A DNA stretch of 64,000 nucleotides from Algoriphagus vanfongensis DSM 17529. GTDB taxonomy: Bacteria > Bacteroidota > Bacteroidia > Cytophagales > Cyclobacteriaceae. Below the pieces are notes generated by a model. The model searched no databases. It was not told the DNA's origin and saw only the letters and a program-made list of their open reading frames with translations. The number at the start of each line of letters is the position of its first letter. Position 1 is the first letter of the stretch. Shown piece after piece: positions 46,292-55,751 of the stretch. The position numbers were made by a program, and so were the translations under genes. The stretch spans positions 62,001 to 126,000 of the forward strand of contig NZ_AUBX01000009.1 in the NCBI RefSeq assembly GCF_000429465.1, in the 5' to 3' direction.

Positions 46292-46460
46292 GCTAGATTA
46301 ATTGCCGCTGAATTACTTAATTTTGGATCAAAATATCAAAAAGCTTTCTGTTAAACACTCTTGATGATACACTTGTTATAAATTCAATAGAAAATTTTGT
46401 TTGCTGTGTGTCTAGATGTGGCAAAAGAAATTTTCGATTGATTTTTCTTAATATTGACCT

Positions 46461-48002
46461 ATGAGTAAGCAAAAAGAAGAACTCGAGCACCGACTCAAAC
46501 TCCGAAATATCAAATTGTCTGATTTCGATGATATCCATGAAATCATGGCTACCATCTACAAAAACAAAGGAGGAGCCTGGACACGACAGGAGTTCAAAAA
46601 CCAGATCAAGGCATTTCCGGAAGGGCAGATCTGTATAGAGGACAACGGGAAAGTAGTGGCTGGGGCGCTCAGTTTGATTGTGGACTATGCCAAGTTTGGC
46701 GATAATCATACCTACGATCAGATTACCGGATATGGTAAATTTGACACCCATGAGGACGATGGAGATACGCTGTATGGTACCGATGTCTTTGTGGACAATG
46801 AGTATCGGGGCATGCGTCTGGGCCGGAGATTGTACGATGCGCGAAAGGAACTCTGCGAGAATCTAAACCTCAGATCTATCATTGCCGGCGGGAGGATTCC
46901 AGGATATTTCAAATATGCTGATGAGATGACGCCCCGCAAATACATCGACCTTGTCAAAAACAAGGAGATTTTTGATCCTGTGCTTTCTTTCCAGCTTGCC
47001 AATGAGTTTCACGTGCGGAAAGTAATCACCAAATATTTGCCGGAAGATACTGATTCCAGAGCCTATGCGACCCTTTTGGAGTGGATCAACATCTATTATG
47101 AAAAGGAAGAGAAACTCATCGGGAATAAAAAGTCCATCGTAAGATTGGGTTTGGTACAGTGGAAAATGAGACGTTTTTCCAATGTGGATGATCTGATGCA
47201 GCAGGTAGAATTCTTTGTCGATACAGTATCGGGCTACAAGTCTGATTTCTGCCTTTTACCTGAGTTTTTTAATGCGCCGCTTTTGGCGGAGTTCAATGAC
47301 ATGGACGCTTCAGAAGCGATCCGTAATTTGGCAGACTATACAGAGGAGATCGTCAGTAGAATGAGTGAGCTGGCAGTCTCGTACAATGTCAATATCGTAG
47401 GAGGGTCTATGCCGGAATACGATGGGAAAAAATTGAGAAATGTGAGCTATCTCTGCCGCAGAGATGGGACGCAGGATAAGCAGTATAAATTGCACATAAC
47501 TCCGGATGAAGCTGCCTATTGGGGACTTCAGGGAGGCAATGGAATCCGCGTGTTTGATACGGACGCAGGGCGAATCGGGATTTTGATTTGCTATGATGTG
47601 GAATTTCCAGAGCTAGGAAGAATTCTGGCAGAGCAGGATATGGACATTCTGTTTGTGCCATTTTGGACTGATACCAAAAATGCCTTCCTCCGCGTCAATA
47701 CATGCGCGAAGTCGCGTGCCATTGAAAATGAATGCTATGTGGCTATCACCGGGTCGGTGGGCAACTTGCCCAAAGTGGAAAATATGGATATTCAATATTC
47801 GCAGGCTGCGATTTTCTCTCCCTCTGATTTTTCCTTCCCGCATGATGCCGTAGTGGCCCAAGCTTCAGAAAATGAAGAAACCATCATCGTGGCGGACGTG
47901 GATTTGGATCTTTTGACCAAACAAAGAAAAGCAGGAAGTGTGCGTAACTTAGAACAGCGTCGCTTGGATTTATATTCAATACAATGGAAGCAGAAGAAGT
48001 AA
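46461..48002 (+). CDS. Bifunctional GNAT-carbon-nitrogen hydrolase fusion
   Basis: The 513-aa protein joins an N-terminal GNAT domain (about 10-200; YRGMRLGRRLYDARKEL as acetyl-CoA loop) to a nitrilase-superfamily domain (about 225-500). The triad is complete: Glu in LLPEFFNAPL, Lys in KQYKLHITPDE and Cys in ILICYDVEFPELGR. Such fusions are widespread in Bacteroidota and Proteobacteria, with unproven substrate. Its end overlaps kdsC by 19 nt, suggesting co-transcription with Kdo synthesis. This intact Cys contrasts with the nitrilase-like protein at 24041-25165. Confidence 0.92.
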   Translation: MSKQKEELEHRLKLRNIKLSDFDDIHEIMATIYKNKGGAWTRQEFKNQIKAFPEGQICIEDNGKVVAGALSLIVDYAKFGDNHTYDQITGYGKFDTHEDDGDTLYGTDVFVDNEYRGMRLGRRLYDARKELCENLNLRSIIAGGRIPGYFKYADEMTPRKYIDLVKNKEIFDPVLSFQLANEFHVRKVITKYLPEDTDSRAYATLLEWINIYYEKEEKLIGNKKSIVRLGLVQWKMRRFSNVDDLMQQVEFFVDTVSGYKSDFCLLPEFFNAPLLAEFNDMDASEAIRNLADYTEEIVSRMSELAVSYNVNIVGGSMPEYDGKKLRNVSYLCRRDGTQDKQYKLHITPDEAAYWGLQGGNGIRVFDTDAGRIGILICYDVEFPELGRILAEQDMDILFVPFWTDTKNAFLRVNTCAKSRAIENECYVAITGSVGNLPKVENMDIQYSQAAIFSPSDFSFPHDAVVAQASENEETIIVADVDLDLLTKQRKAGSVRNLEQRRLDLYSIQWKQKK

Positions 48003-48562
48003 TCAACAGTCATTTTTCCCATGTTTCAGCTGAGGTCTGGGAAAGGGCTGAGAAAATCAAACTTTTGATCACTGATGTAGATGGTGTGCTCACAGACGGT
48101 GGGATCATCTATGACAATGATCAAATGGAGTATAAGAAGTACAATGTCAAAGACGGATTGATCATCCATCACTTGCGCAGGAGCCGGATCATGGTGGGAG
48201 CCATCACAGGTCGAGCGTCGAAAGTGGTAGAAAATCGATGTGAGGAGCTTCGGTTTGATTTTCATTACCACGGTGTCAAAGACAAATTGAAAAAACTCCA
48301 TGAAATCCTGGAAACGATGGAGTTAGAGCTGGATCAAGTAGCCTATATCGGAGACGACTTGATCGATTTGCCGATTCTGCATCAAGTAGGCTTGGCAGTC
48401 GCCCCAGCCGATGCAATTCATTATATCAAGCCTTATGTTCATTTGGTTTCTCCTTTTGCCGGAGGGCAGGGAGTCTTCAGAGATACGGCGGACCTGATTT
48501 TACATGCCAAAGGAAATCTGATTCCTTTGATACAAACCTTTATTGAAAAAAATGATGAATAG
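47984..48562 (+). CDS. kdsC: 3-deoxy-D-manno-octulosonate 8-phosphate phosphatase
   Basis: The 192-aa protein is a HAD-family phosphatase of the KdsC type, which hydrolyses Kdo-8-phosphate in lipopolysaccharide core synthesis. Motif I is LLITDVDGVLTDG, motif II is around AITGRASKVV, motif III has the Lys in HGVKDKLKKL, and motif IV is YIGDDLIDLP. It is a capless HAD, consistent with the small size. It overlaps both the gene before it (19 nt) and kdsA after it (11 nt), which catalyses the preceding step. KdsC acts as a tetramer in the cytoplasm. Confidence 0.93.
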   Translation: MEAEEVINSHFSHVSAEVWERAEKIKLLITDVDGVLTDGGIIYDNDQMEYKKYNVKDGLIIHHLRRSRIMVGAITGRASKVVENRCEELRFDFHYHGVKDKLKKLHEILETMELELDQVAYIGDDLIDLPILHQVGLAVAPADAIHYIKPYVHLVSPFAGGQGVFRDTADLILHAKGNLIPLIQTFIEKNDE

Positions 48563-49406
48563 AACTACGAGTACCATGCATATCCGTGAAGGAATCGTAT
48601 TGGGCTCCGAAAAGCCGGTATTATTTGCTGGTCCCTGTGCGGTAGAAAGCTTGGATATTTGTCTGGAGATAGGCACCAAGGTGAAAGAACTAGCCGAAAA
48701 GAATGGATTTTCTTATGTGTTTAAGGCTTCCTTTGACAAAGCCAATCGGACTTCCTCTGGCTCTTTTCGAAGCATCGGAATGGATCAGTCACTACAGGTG
48801 CTTCAGGAAGTTGGCAAAACGCTGGATGTACCCTTGGTGACGGATATTCACGAGAGCTATCAAGCAAAAGAAGTAGCTGAAGTAGTGGATGTATTGCAGA
48901 TTCCGGCATTTCTCTGTCGCCAGACAGATTTGCTATTGGCTGCAGCTGAGACCGGCAAAGCTGTCAAAATCAAGCGCGGGCAGTTTATGGCTCCCGAAGA
49001 CATGCAATATGCAGTCAAAAAAGTAAGGTCGGCGGGCAATGACAATGTCTGTCTGACAGAGCGTGGTTTTTCATTGGGCTATCACAACCTCGTCGTAGAT
49101 ATGCGTGGTCTTCCAATTATGAGACAATTTGCTCCGGTTGTTTTTGATATTACGCATTCGGTGCAGCAGCCTGGTGGCCAGGGAGGCACCAGCGGAGGAC
49201 AGCGGGAATTTGCCCCCATTTTGGCCAGAGCTGCAGCAGCTACAGGGATAGATGGGTTTTTTATCGAGACGCATCCTGAGCCTAAAAAAGCTTTGAGTGA
49301 TGGGCCTAATTTGATACCTTTAAATAAAATGGAAGACTTCCTGCCGATGCTTTTTGAGGCATGGTCTTTGGGAAGGAAATTCCAAGATTTTAAAGTTGAA
49401 GATTAA
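48552..49406 (+). CDS. kdsA: 3-deoxy-8-phosphooctulonate synthase
   Basis: The protein is 284 aa from ATG 48552, equal to the family's usual length; a TTG three codons earlier and an ATG at 48576 are alternatives. It condenses arabinose 5-phosphate and phosphoenolpyruvate to Kdo-8-phosphate. Motifs are LFAGPCAVES, FKASFDKANRTSSGSFR, KIKRGQFMAPEDM and FDITHSVQQPG. It overlaps kdsC and completes a two-step Kdo module. Confidence 0.95.
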   Translation: MMNRTTSTMHIREGIVLGSEKPVLFAGPCAVESLDICLEIGTKVKELAEKNGFSYVFKASFDKANRTSSGSFRSIGMDQSLQVLQEVGKTLDVPLVTDIHESYQAKEVAEVVDVLQIPAFLCRQTDLLLAAAETGKAVKIKRGQFMAPEDMQYAVKKVRSAGNDNVCLTERGFSLGYHNLVVDMRGLPIMRQFAPVVFDITHSVQQPGGQGGTSGGQREFAPILARAAAATGIDGFFIETHPEPKKALSDGPNLIPLNKMEDFLPMLFEAWSLGRKFQDFKVED

Positions 49407-49407
49407 T

Positions 49408-51072
49408 ATGAACTATCTTTCAGTCATTCTAAACCGAGCATTTTTATCCTCGGTTTTTTTATTTGCTTTTTATATCAATTCTTTTGGATACCAGGATAGC
49501 GTGTCGAGTCAGATTAGGTTTCGATTGGAGTATGATGAGCCGCAGCAGCGCCAAAGCATCAGGAATACAAAGTTGCTTACCAATGACGAGATCCATACTT
49601 TCTATGCCAATCGGGAGTTTGTTCCGGTCTGGTCCAAAGACGGTGTTTTGAAAGAGCTGGCGTATGAGCTGCGCTTCGAAATCAGACAGGCCAAGTATGA
49701 TGGACTCAACCCGAAGGATTACCATTATCAGTTGATAGATACCTTCATCGAATCTATGGAGCAAAATAAGGAAAGCCAGATTGCCAATTCTGACGCAGAT
49801 CTAGCTGACTTGGATATTTTGATGACGGATGCTTTTTTTCAATTGGCAAGCCATCTCGAATTTGGAAAAGTAGATCATTCCAAACTAAAAGCTGACTGGG
49901 AGATAGAGCCTATAGAAAAGAAAATCAGCTTTGGCGAAGTGCTTTGCGCCGCAGATCAGGAGGGAAGTTTGCGTCCATTTTTAGTCTCCTTGTATCCAAA
50001 ATTTCAAGTGTATCACAAGGGCAGAGAGGTGCTTCGTGCCATGGAGAATATAGAGGAGAAAGACAGTATGGATTGGAAAACTCTCAAAATCAATAAGTCA
50101 ATCAAAATCAATGATTCTCATTCGTCGATTCCTGAGATACGGGAGCGTCTGAAGTTTTGGGGCTTTTTGGATTCTTTGGCTGATGAGCAGTGGAAATCCA
50201 AAAATTATGATTCACTGACTTTTGAGGCTGTGAAAAACTACCAGCACGAAAACGGTATGGAGCCTGATGGTGTGATTGGTAACTTGACGATCCAGTCACT
50301 CAATCAATCTCCGGCCATGCTGATGGACAAGATAGCGGTCAATCTCGAGCGGATGCGGTGGCTGCCGGATACCGTTCGCAACTCAAAGTTTATCCTGGTC
50401 AATATTGCTAACTTCCAATTGGACTATATCAACAACTTGGACACGATTCATTCTGCTCGCGTGATCGTAGGAAAGAAATACCACGAGTCTCCTATTTTTC
50501 GAGCTGACATGAGCTACATCGTATTTAGTCCTTATTGGAATATTCCCTATTCGATCACTAGGAGCGAAATACTGCCAGCTGTGAGAAAAAATTCAAATTA
50601 CCTTCAGGAAAAACACATGGAGGTAGTCACTACGTCCGGTCAAGTAGTCAATCCTGCTTCTATAGATTTCAGTAGCAAATCCTTTCCTTACTTAATTCGC
50701 CAAAAGCCGGGAGAATGGAACTCCTTGGGTTTGGTGAAATTTATGTTCCCCAACAAGCACAATGTGTACATCCACGATACCCCTGGCAGATCACTGTTTG
50801 TAAGAGAGGAGAGAGCTTTGTCTCATGGTTGTATCCGCATTCAAAATCCAGCTGATTTTGCTGCTGTTTTGCTTCAAGATAGACCGGAATGGACAGCTAC
50901 CCGCATAGCAACTGCGATGCATCAGGATCATGAGCAGATTGTCAATTTGGATAGAAAAATCCCAGTTGTTTTGCTGTACCTCACTTTCTGGTCAGATACC
51001 AATGGCAAAGGTCATTTTAGACCCGACATCTATGGGCGAGACGATGAGGTGCTGGCTGCTTTGAGAAATTAG
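49408..51072 (+). CDS. L,D-transpeptidase (YcbB/LdtD-like), copy 1
   Basis: The protein is 554 aa from ATG 49408 (MNYLSVILNR), 1 nt after the kdsA stop, with a signal peptide. It contains a scaffold domain, a peptidoglycan-binding domain (about 250-300; NGMEPDGVIGNLTIQSLN) and the YkuD catalytic domain with HDTPGRSLF and ALSHGCIRIQNPADF (Cys near 474). Such enzymes form 3-3 cross-links in peptidoglycan or attach proteins to it. It is a tandem paralogue of the next gene. Confidence 0.93.
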   Translation: MNYLSVILNRAFLSSVFLFAFYINSFGYQDSVSSQIRFRLEYDEPQQRQSIRNTKLLTNDEIHTFYANREFVPVWSKDGVLKELAYELRFEIRQAKYDGLNPKDYHYQLIDTFIESMEQNKESQIANSDADLADLDILMTDAFFQLASHLEFGKVDHSKLKADWEIEPIEKKISFGEVLCAADQEGSLRPFLVSLYPKFQVYHKGREVLRAMENIEEKDSMDWKTLKINKSIKINDSHSSIPEIRERLKFWGFLDSLADEQWKSKNYDSLTFEAVKNYQHENGMEPDGVIGNLTIQSLNQSPAMLMDKIAVNLERMRWLPDTVRNSKFILVNIANFQLDYINNLDTIHSARVIVGKKYHESPIFRADMSYIVFSPYWNIPYSITRSEILPAVRKNSNYLQEKHMEVVTTSGQVVNPASIDFSSKSFPYLIRQKPGEWNSLGLVKFMFPNKHNVYIHDTPGRSLFVREERALSHGCIRIQNPADFAAVLLQDRPEWTATRIATAMHQDHEQIVNLDRKIPVVLLYLTFWSDTNGKGHFRPDIYGRDDEVLAALRN

Positions 51073-51127
51073 CCCTTACTTCTGTCCCGATATTGTCGTC
51101 AGTGTGGGGAAAATATTTCTCACTTTT

Positions 51128-51158
51128 ACCGCTCTCTAAATCATAGTGAGCGGTTTTT
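51128..51158 (+). terminator. Terminator after L,D-transpeptidase copy 1
   Basis: ACCGCTC (51128-51134) pairs with GAGCGGT (51148-51154) and is followed by a T run. It separates the two transpeptidase genes into different units. Confidence 0.75.
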
Positions 51159-51263
51159 GTTTTTGTAAGAACTTGAAAATAAGTGGTTTAATTTGGTTTT
51201 TTATCTTTAATCCTAGTAGTGCATAAACTTTGAAAACTAATCGGCGGTACAACATCGCCTTTT

Positions 51264-52922
51264 ATGAACAAAAAAATAATCTTCCCAATCACCGCACTTT
51301 TGATCGTCGCAGCCGGTCTGATTTGGTTTATGAACCAAAGAAGATCCGATCTGACAGATGAATTGCAAAGTAGTCTTACTGGTTCTCAGCCTGAATTCCT
51401 TGCCCAATCCCGCTATTCGGAGCAGATTCAGTCATTTTATGCTGACCGGGAATATTTGGAACTCTGGTTGTTCAATGGATCACTTTCCAATGAAGGAGAA
51501 GAACTAGTAGAAACCATTCAAAATTCGAAATATGAAGGTTTGCTACCTCAGGATTATTATCTGGAGGAATTGAAAGCGCTTTCCAGTAATCCCGAAGAGG
51601 TTGACTTGAAATTCAAAAATTTGAATTCAGATGAAAAAGTACGATTGGAGCTCCTGCTTTCCTATGCTTTTTTCAATCTGGCTCATGATCTGGATCGAGG
51701 AAAAGTAAATCCATCCTCATTGGATCCGAATTGGAAATTTGAAGAAAAGGAGAGTGAGGTTGATTATTTAGCCTTGCTCAGAGAGGTATCAGAAGGAGCT
51801 TCCATTGAGAAAACTCTGGCGAAGCTATATCCTCAATCTCCGCTCTATACAAGGGGAAAAGAAGCTATCAAAGAGCTCTATGCTATTCAAGAAAATGACA
51901 CATTAGAATGGGAGTTTGCGAAGGTAGAAGGTGCGATCAAAGTAGGAGAGAAGCATGCTGCTATACCTGCTTTGAGAAAGCGATTGGCTTTTTGGGGATT
52001 TCTTGAAAAAGTAGAGGTAGAAGAACCAGGCCTGTTTGATTCCACGATGTACAAAGGACTTCAGAAATACCAAGAGTCAAACGGTATGAATCCAGATGGC
52101 GTGATTGGTTCTTTGGTAGCCGAATCCCTCAATAAATCTCCCCAAGATTTGATCGATATTGCTTCGATTAATATGGAGCGTCTGCGATGGATGCCCGCTA
52201 TGGATTGGGATCAAGAGATGGTTTTGGTCAATATCGCCAACTATCAACTAGACTATCTCCAGAAGTCGGATACGGCTTTCACAGCGAAGGTGATTGTGGG
52301 GAAAGAATACAATGAATCTCCCACATTTACAGCTCCGATGAGCTATATCGTCTTTAGTCCGTATTGGAATATTCCGCCTTCTATTACCCAAGATGAGATC
52401 ATTCCGGCTGTTCAGAAAAACCCGAATTACCTTTCTCAGAAGAATATGGAAGTGGTCAATGGAAACGGAGAACCTGTGAAAATGTCTGCTGCCAACTTAT
52501 CCAAAGGAGAAGGCTATCGCATCCGACAAAAACCCGGAGGAGATAATTCCTTAGGTTTGGTCAAATTTATGTTTCCGAATGACTACAACATTTATATCCA
52601 CGATACACCTGCAAGAAGTCTTTTCGAACGTGAAACGAGAGCCTTGAGCCATGGCTGTATCCGAATTCAGAACCCTGATCAGTTTGCCAAGGTATTATTG
52701 AACGATTCGGACTGGGATGATGAAAAAATACAAGAAGCTATGCATCAGCAGCAGGAAAAAGTGGTGCAATTGGATAGAGAAATACCTGTTGTACTCGTCT
52801 ATATGACTTTCTGGGCCGGAGAAGATGGTAAGGCCAATTTTAGATCAGATGTCTACGAACGGGATGCAGCTTTATTGAAAGCATTGAGAGGAAGGAAGCA
52901 ATCAAGCCTTGATCAGGCTTGA
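51264..52922 (+). CDS. L,D-transpeptidase (YcbB/LdtD-like), copy 2
   Basis: The 552-aa protein has an N-terminal membrane anchor (residues 5-24) instead of an evident cleavable signal. A peptidoglycan-binding domain (NGMNPDGVIGSLVAESLN) is followed by a YkuD domain with HDTPARSLF and ALSHGCIRIQNPDQF. It is alignable with the preceding gene over its whole length, so the pair arose by tandem duplication but has diverged considerably. Its 3' end overlaps the convergent YkuD_2 gene by 21 nt. Confidence 0.93.
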   Translation: MNKKIIFPITALLIVAAGLIWFMNQRRSDLTDELQSSLTGSQPEFLAQSRYSEQIQSFYADREYLELWLFNGSLSNEGEELVETIQNSKYEGLLPQDYYLEELKALSSNPEEVDLKFKNLNSDEKVRLELLLSYAFFNLAHDLDRGKVNPSSLDPNWKFEEKESEVDYLALLREVSEGASIEKTLAKLYPQSPLYTRGKEAIKELYAIQENDTLEWEFAKVEGAIKVGEKHAAIPALRKRLAFWGFLEKVEVEEPGLFDSTMYKGLQKYQESNGMNPDGVIGSLVAESLNKSPQDLIDIASINMERLRWMPAMDWDQEMVLVNIANYQLDYLQKSDTAFTAKVIVGKEYNESPTFTAPMSYIVFSPYWNIPPSITQDEIIPAVQKNPNYLSQKNMEVVNGNGEPVKMSAANLSKGEGYRIRQKPGGDNSLGLVKFMFPNDYNIYIHDTPARSLFERETRALSHGCIRIQNPDQFAKVLLNDSDWDDEKIQEAMHQQQEKVVQLDREIPVVLVYMTFWAGEDGKANFRSDVYERDAALLKALRGRKQSSLDQA

Positions 52923-52925
52923 TTG
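52899..52925. terminator. Palindrome spanning the overlapping stop codons of two convergent genes
   Basis: An 11-bp perfect stem (52899-52909 with 52915-52925) around loop TGATC contains both stop codons: TGA of the plus-strand gene (52920-52922) and TCA/TGA of the minus-strand gene (52902-52904). It probably acts as a bidirectional terminator embedded in coding sequence. Confidence 0.65.
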
Positions 52926-53594
52926 AGTCAGGTAGGTATTGTCATCACCAAAGATAAAAAGCAATGATCCATCTTTGATCAGATCGATCGCTTGGGCTGA
53001 GAGTTCACTTGGAAGCGCAGGGCAACCTAAACTTCTACCGAGTCTCCCGACTGATTTGGCAAATTCTTCACGGGCATAATCTGCACCATGGATAACAATG
53101 GCACGATTTCTCGCTTGATCATTAAATCCTTTTTCCAATCCGTCCAATCTAAGTGAATATCCATGTTTGCCAGAGTAGGTCTCGGCAGTTTTATAAAAAC
53201 CCAGACTGCTTTTGTATGATTCTGGTTGATTGGAAAAAGATTTGGCCATGAGATCTCCGGAATTTCTGCCATGAGAAACTACTGAATTTAGCAGAATTTG
53301 GCCTTTTTCAGGATCGATGATCCACATTCTTTTGGCAGTGGAAGGAAGGCTGAAATCAATGACCGTGAGTACTTTGGATTTTAGATTTTCCTTCATTTTG
53401 GTCCATCCCTGGAATGCAAGAGCAAAAACTTCTTTGGATGGAAGCGCTCCGTTTTCACTTTTGAGACCTTCATAGACGGTGGCGACAGGATCGGCAGATA
53501 CTTTACTGGTAATCTCTGTTTTTTCTTTGAAATCTGAACTTGGAATGATTCCTATAAAAAGGAAGAAGGTAATCGCAATTGTTTGGTACAGCAT
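52902..53594 (-). CDS. YkuD_2 (murein L,D-transpeptidase catalytic domain family) protein
   Basis: The 230-aa protein has a signal peptide (IAITFFLFIGIIPSSD) and a YkuD-like domain of the YkuD_2 family. It shows VVSHGRNSGDL, NRAIVIHGADYAREEF and GRSLGCPALPSE with the putative nucleophile Cys. Function in cell-wall modification is inferred from family and from the two neighbouring L,D-transpeptidases. It is transcribed against copy 2 with tail overlap. Confidence 0.87.
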   Translation of the reverse strand: MLYQTIAITFFLFIGIIPSSDFKEKTEITSKVSADPVATVYEGLKSENGALPSKEVFALAFQGWTKMKENLKSKVLTVIDFSLPSTAKRMWIIDPEKGQILLNSVVSHGRNSGDLMAKSFSNQPESYKSSLGFYKTAETYSGKHGYSLRLDGLEKGFNDQARNRAIVIHGADYAREEFAKSVGRLGRSLGCPALPSELSAQAIDLIKDGSLLFIFGDDNTYLTQSSLIKA

Positions 53595-53751
53595 AGATAA
53601 ATAGGTGATTTTGCAAATTTAGGAGGATATCCCGTGAGTTCAAACGAACTTAACCTCAGTATCTTATGATTATGATCATAAATCTTGTGAAAATAGGCAG
53701 GAACCTATTTTAGAGATTTGTTCGTTGTACCTCAAGCAGGGCATTGTAAAT

Positions 53752-53781
53752 TTTGGAAGCAAATTTTATTCTGTATTTTTG
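53752..53781 (+). promoter_or_regulatory. Candidate promoter of queD-folE
   Basis: TTTG (53752-53755), an 18-nt spacer and TATTTTTG (53774-53781, exact TAnnTTTG) precede the queD ATG by about 106 nt, leaving a leader of roughly 100 nt with no riboswitch that I recognise. Confidence 0.5.
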
Positions 53782-53887
53782 CAATCCGAAAATTAATCCC
53801 CTGTTTGTCAGGAAGCTCTCTGTAGTGGAACAGTCAAAACAGAAAATAATTCAAACAAAAACAGAAAAGCGGCTGTTTCAGCATTCC

Positions 53888-54298
53888 ATGAAAGTATCAG
53901 TTTATAGAAAAGAACATTTCAACGCGGCGCATAGACTTCATAATCCGGACTGGTCCGATGAGCAAAATCAAGCCGTTTTTGGGAAGTGTAATAATCCTCA
54001 TTTTCATGGACACAATTACGAGCTGATCGTCAAGTTGCGTGGTGAAATAGATCCACGAACGGGCTACGTATATGATATGAAAGTGCTCAGTGACCTGATC
54101 AAGGAGCATGTCTTGAAAAAATTTGACCATAAAAACTTAAATCTTGATACCGATGAATTCAAAGATCTTAACCCAAGCGCTGAAAACATTGCAGTGGTTG
54201 TTTGGAATATTTTAAGGGAAAAAATTGATCGAAAATTCGAGTTAACGATTCGACTTTATGAAACAGAAAGAAACTTTGTTGAATACGATGGGAATTAA
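53888..54298 (+). CDS. queD: 6-carboxytetrahydropterin synthase
   Basis: The protein is 136 aa from ATG 53888 (MKVSVYRKEHFNAAHRL); upstream in-frame starts would add 45 residues with no homology. This PTPS-family enzyme converts dihydroneopterin triphosphate to the precursor of 7-deazaguanine (queuosine) compounds. Zn ligands are visible in HFNAAHRL and HFHGHNYEL, and the catalytic Cys in FGKCNNPHFHGHN. It overlaps folE, whose product makes its substrate. Confidence 0.9.
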   Translation: MKVSVYRKEHFNAAHRLHNPDWSDEQNQAVFGKCNNPHFHGHNYELIVKLRGEIDPRTGYVYDMKVLSDLIKEHVLKKFDHKNLNLDTDEFKDLNPSAENIAVVVWNILREKIDRKFELTIRLYETERNFVEYDGN

Positions 54299-54962
54299 AA
54301 TCGCCCGGGCATCTGCTGAGGAAATCGGTGATGAGCATGTAGGAACTTCCCTGGAAACACCTCTTCGAGAGGATGCTTTTGAGATGGACGATGAACTCAA
54401 GATCGAGTTGATCGAGAAGCACTTCCGAGAAATCATGCATATCATGGGACTTGATCTGACTGATGATAGTCTCAAAGGCACTCCCCATCGCGTGGCAAAG
54501 ATGTATATCAAAGAGGTTTTTAGCGGATTGAATCCCTTGAATAAGCCTGTAGCCAAGCTTTTTGACAACAAGTACAAGTACAACGAGATGCTAGTGGAGA
54601 AGAACATTACCTTCTTTTCGCATTGTGAGCATCATTTTGTGCCGATTCACGGCAAAGCTCATGTGGCTTACATCTCCAATGGATCGGTCATTGGCCTTTC
54701 CAAAATCAATAGAATTGTGCAGTATTTTTCTCAGCGTCCTCAGGTTCAGGAGCGCTTGACGATGCAGATCGGTAATGAACTGGTGGAAGCTCTGGGAACC
54801 GACGATGTGGCGGTGATCATGGATGCTGATCACATGTGTGTGAGCTCCAGAGGAGTGAAGGATACAACAAGTAGTACGCTGACATCGTTTTATTCAGGAA
54901 AGTTTGAAAAAGACGAGCAGGCCAGAAATGAATTCCTGAATTATATCAGTTTGGAAAGATAA
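54288..54962 (+). CDS. folE: GTP cyclohydrolase I
   Basis: The protein is 224 aa from ATG 54288, overlapping queD by 11 nt; an ATG at 54258 would give 234 aa. It opens the imidazole ring of GTP to form dihydroneopterin triphosphate for folate and 7-deazapurine synthesis. Zn-ligand and active-site motifs are SHCEHHFVPIHGKAH and MCVSSRGVKDTTSST, with GTPHRVAKMY upstream. It is in an operon with queD, which uses its product. Confidence 0.95.
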   Translation: MGIKIARASAEEIGDEHVGTSLETPLREDAFEMDDELKIELIEKHFREIMHIMGLDLTDDSLKGTPHRVAKMYIKEVFSGLNPLNKPVAKLFDNKYKYNEMLVEKNITFFSHCEHHFVPIHGKAHVAYISNGSVIGLSKINRIVQYFSQRPQVQERLTMQIGNELVEALGTDDVAVIMDADHMCVSSRGVKDTTSSTLTSFYSGKFEKDEQARNEFLNYISLER

Positions 54963-54983
54963 TCTTGAAAGCGAAACCAACAG

Positions 54984-55010
54984 AAACCGAGCTGAGAGGC
55001 TCGGTTTTTT
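54984..55010 (+). terminator. Rho-independent terminator of queD-folE
   Basis: AAACCGAGC (54984-54992) pairs with GCTCGGTTT (54999-55007), loop TGAGAG, followed by further T residues. Confidence 0.88.
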
Positions 55011-55057
55011 TATTTTTAGCTTAAGTGATTTTCTTTTTGGCTACCTTCTGAAGTTAG

Positions 55058-55549
55058 TTATGGAATGGCTACTGGACTATTTTTCTCTCCCTGACTTACT
55101 CTTCTAAAAGAGTTGATCAGCATGTAATAGTAAAAAATCCCTGTGGCTACCATCAAAATCAAGTCAAAAAGACCTTCGGAATAGGGGCTTGCATTTGGAT
55201 TGATCCCCAAAATTCCCAAAGTGATGCCGGCTGGAATAGCTATAAGCAGGCAGAAAATAAATAAGCGGATTCCCGTAACGAAGGACAGAGCGAGAAATCT
55301 TTTGAAAAAATCCTTATTGTCTCCAGATTCATTTACATCAAAGGCTTTTTTGGAGCCTATCACTGTGATCACAATTGTGACGAATACCTGAAATAAAATA
55401 ATGGAAAAGACTGAGGAATCATCACTTCCTAATAAGGGGAAGATTGAATAGAGAACCAAGTTTCCCAATAAATAATTGAAGATTTCTTTATCGGAAACCA
55501 GTCCATTTCTCAGGTTTCTTTCTAGTACTTGAATGTCAAACCAAATCAT
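55058..55549 (-). CDS. Hypothetical four-helix membrane protein
   Basis: The 163-aa protein has about four hydrophobic segments (YLLGNLVLYSIFPLL; IILFQVFVTIVITVIG; FVTGIRLFIFCLLIAIPAG; LILMVATGIFYYYML) and a short charged loop between the second and third. I do not recognise a named family. Lone gene between two terminators or intergenic gaps, no operon partner. Confidence 0.65.
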   Translation of the reverse strand: MIWFDIQVLERNLRNGLVSDKEIFNYLLGNLVLYSIFPLLGSDDSSVFSIILFQVFVTIVITVIGSKKAFDVNESGDNKDFFKRFLALSFVTGIRLFIFCLLIAIPAGITLGILGINPNASPYSEGLFDLILMVATGIFYYYMLINSFRRVSQGEKNSPVAIP

Positions 55550-55751
55550 AAAATTAAAGTTTAAATGTTCAAAAATCAGTTTTTAAAAATTCAATACTGT
55601 CTTGATTTAAAGGAGCTTATTTCTGCTAAAATAACTCTTTTATTCTATTGAACTAATTGTTTGGACTTTTTGATCACTACTGAGTCGGATTACATCTTTA
55701 TAAAAATAAGAAATTGAATTTCAGTTTCTTGAAATCAAAAAGATTTTGGTT

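Noticed and set aside
53782-53887. preQ1 riboswitch in the queD leader
   Set aside because: I find no recognisable preQ1 aptamer pattern; only A-rich sequence with short AACAG/CTGTT pairing.
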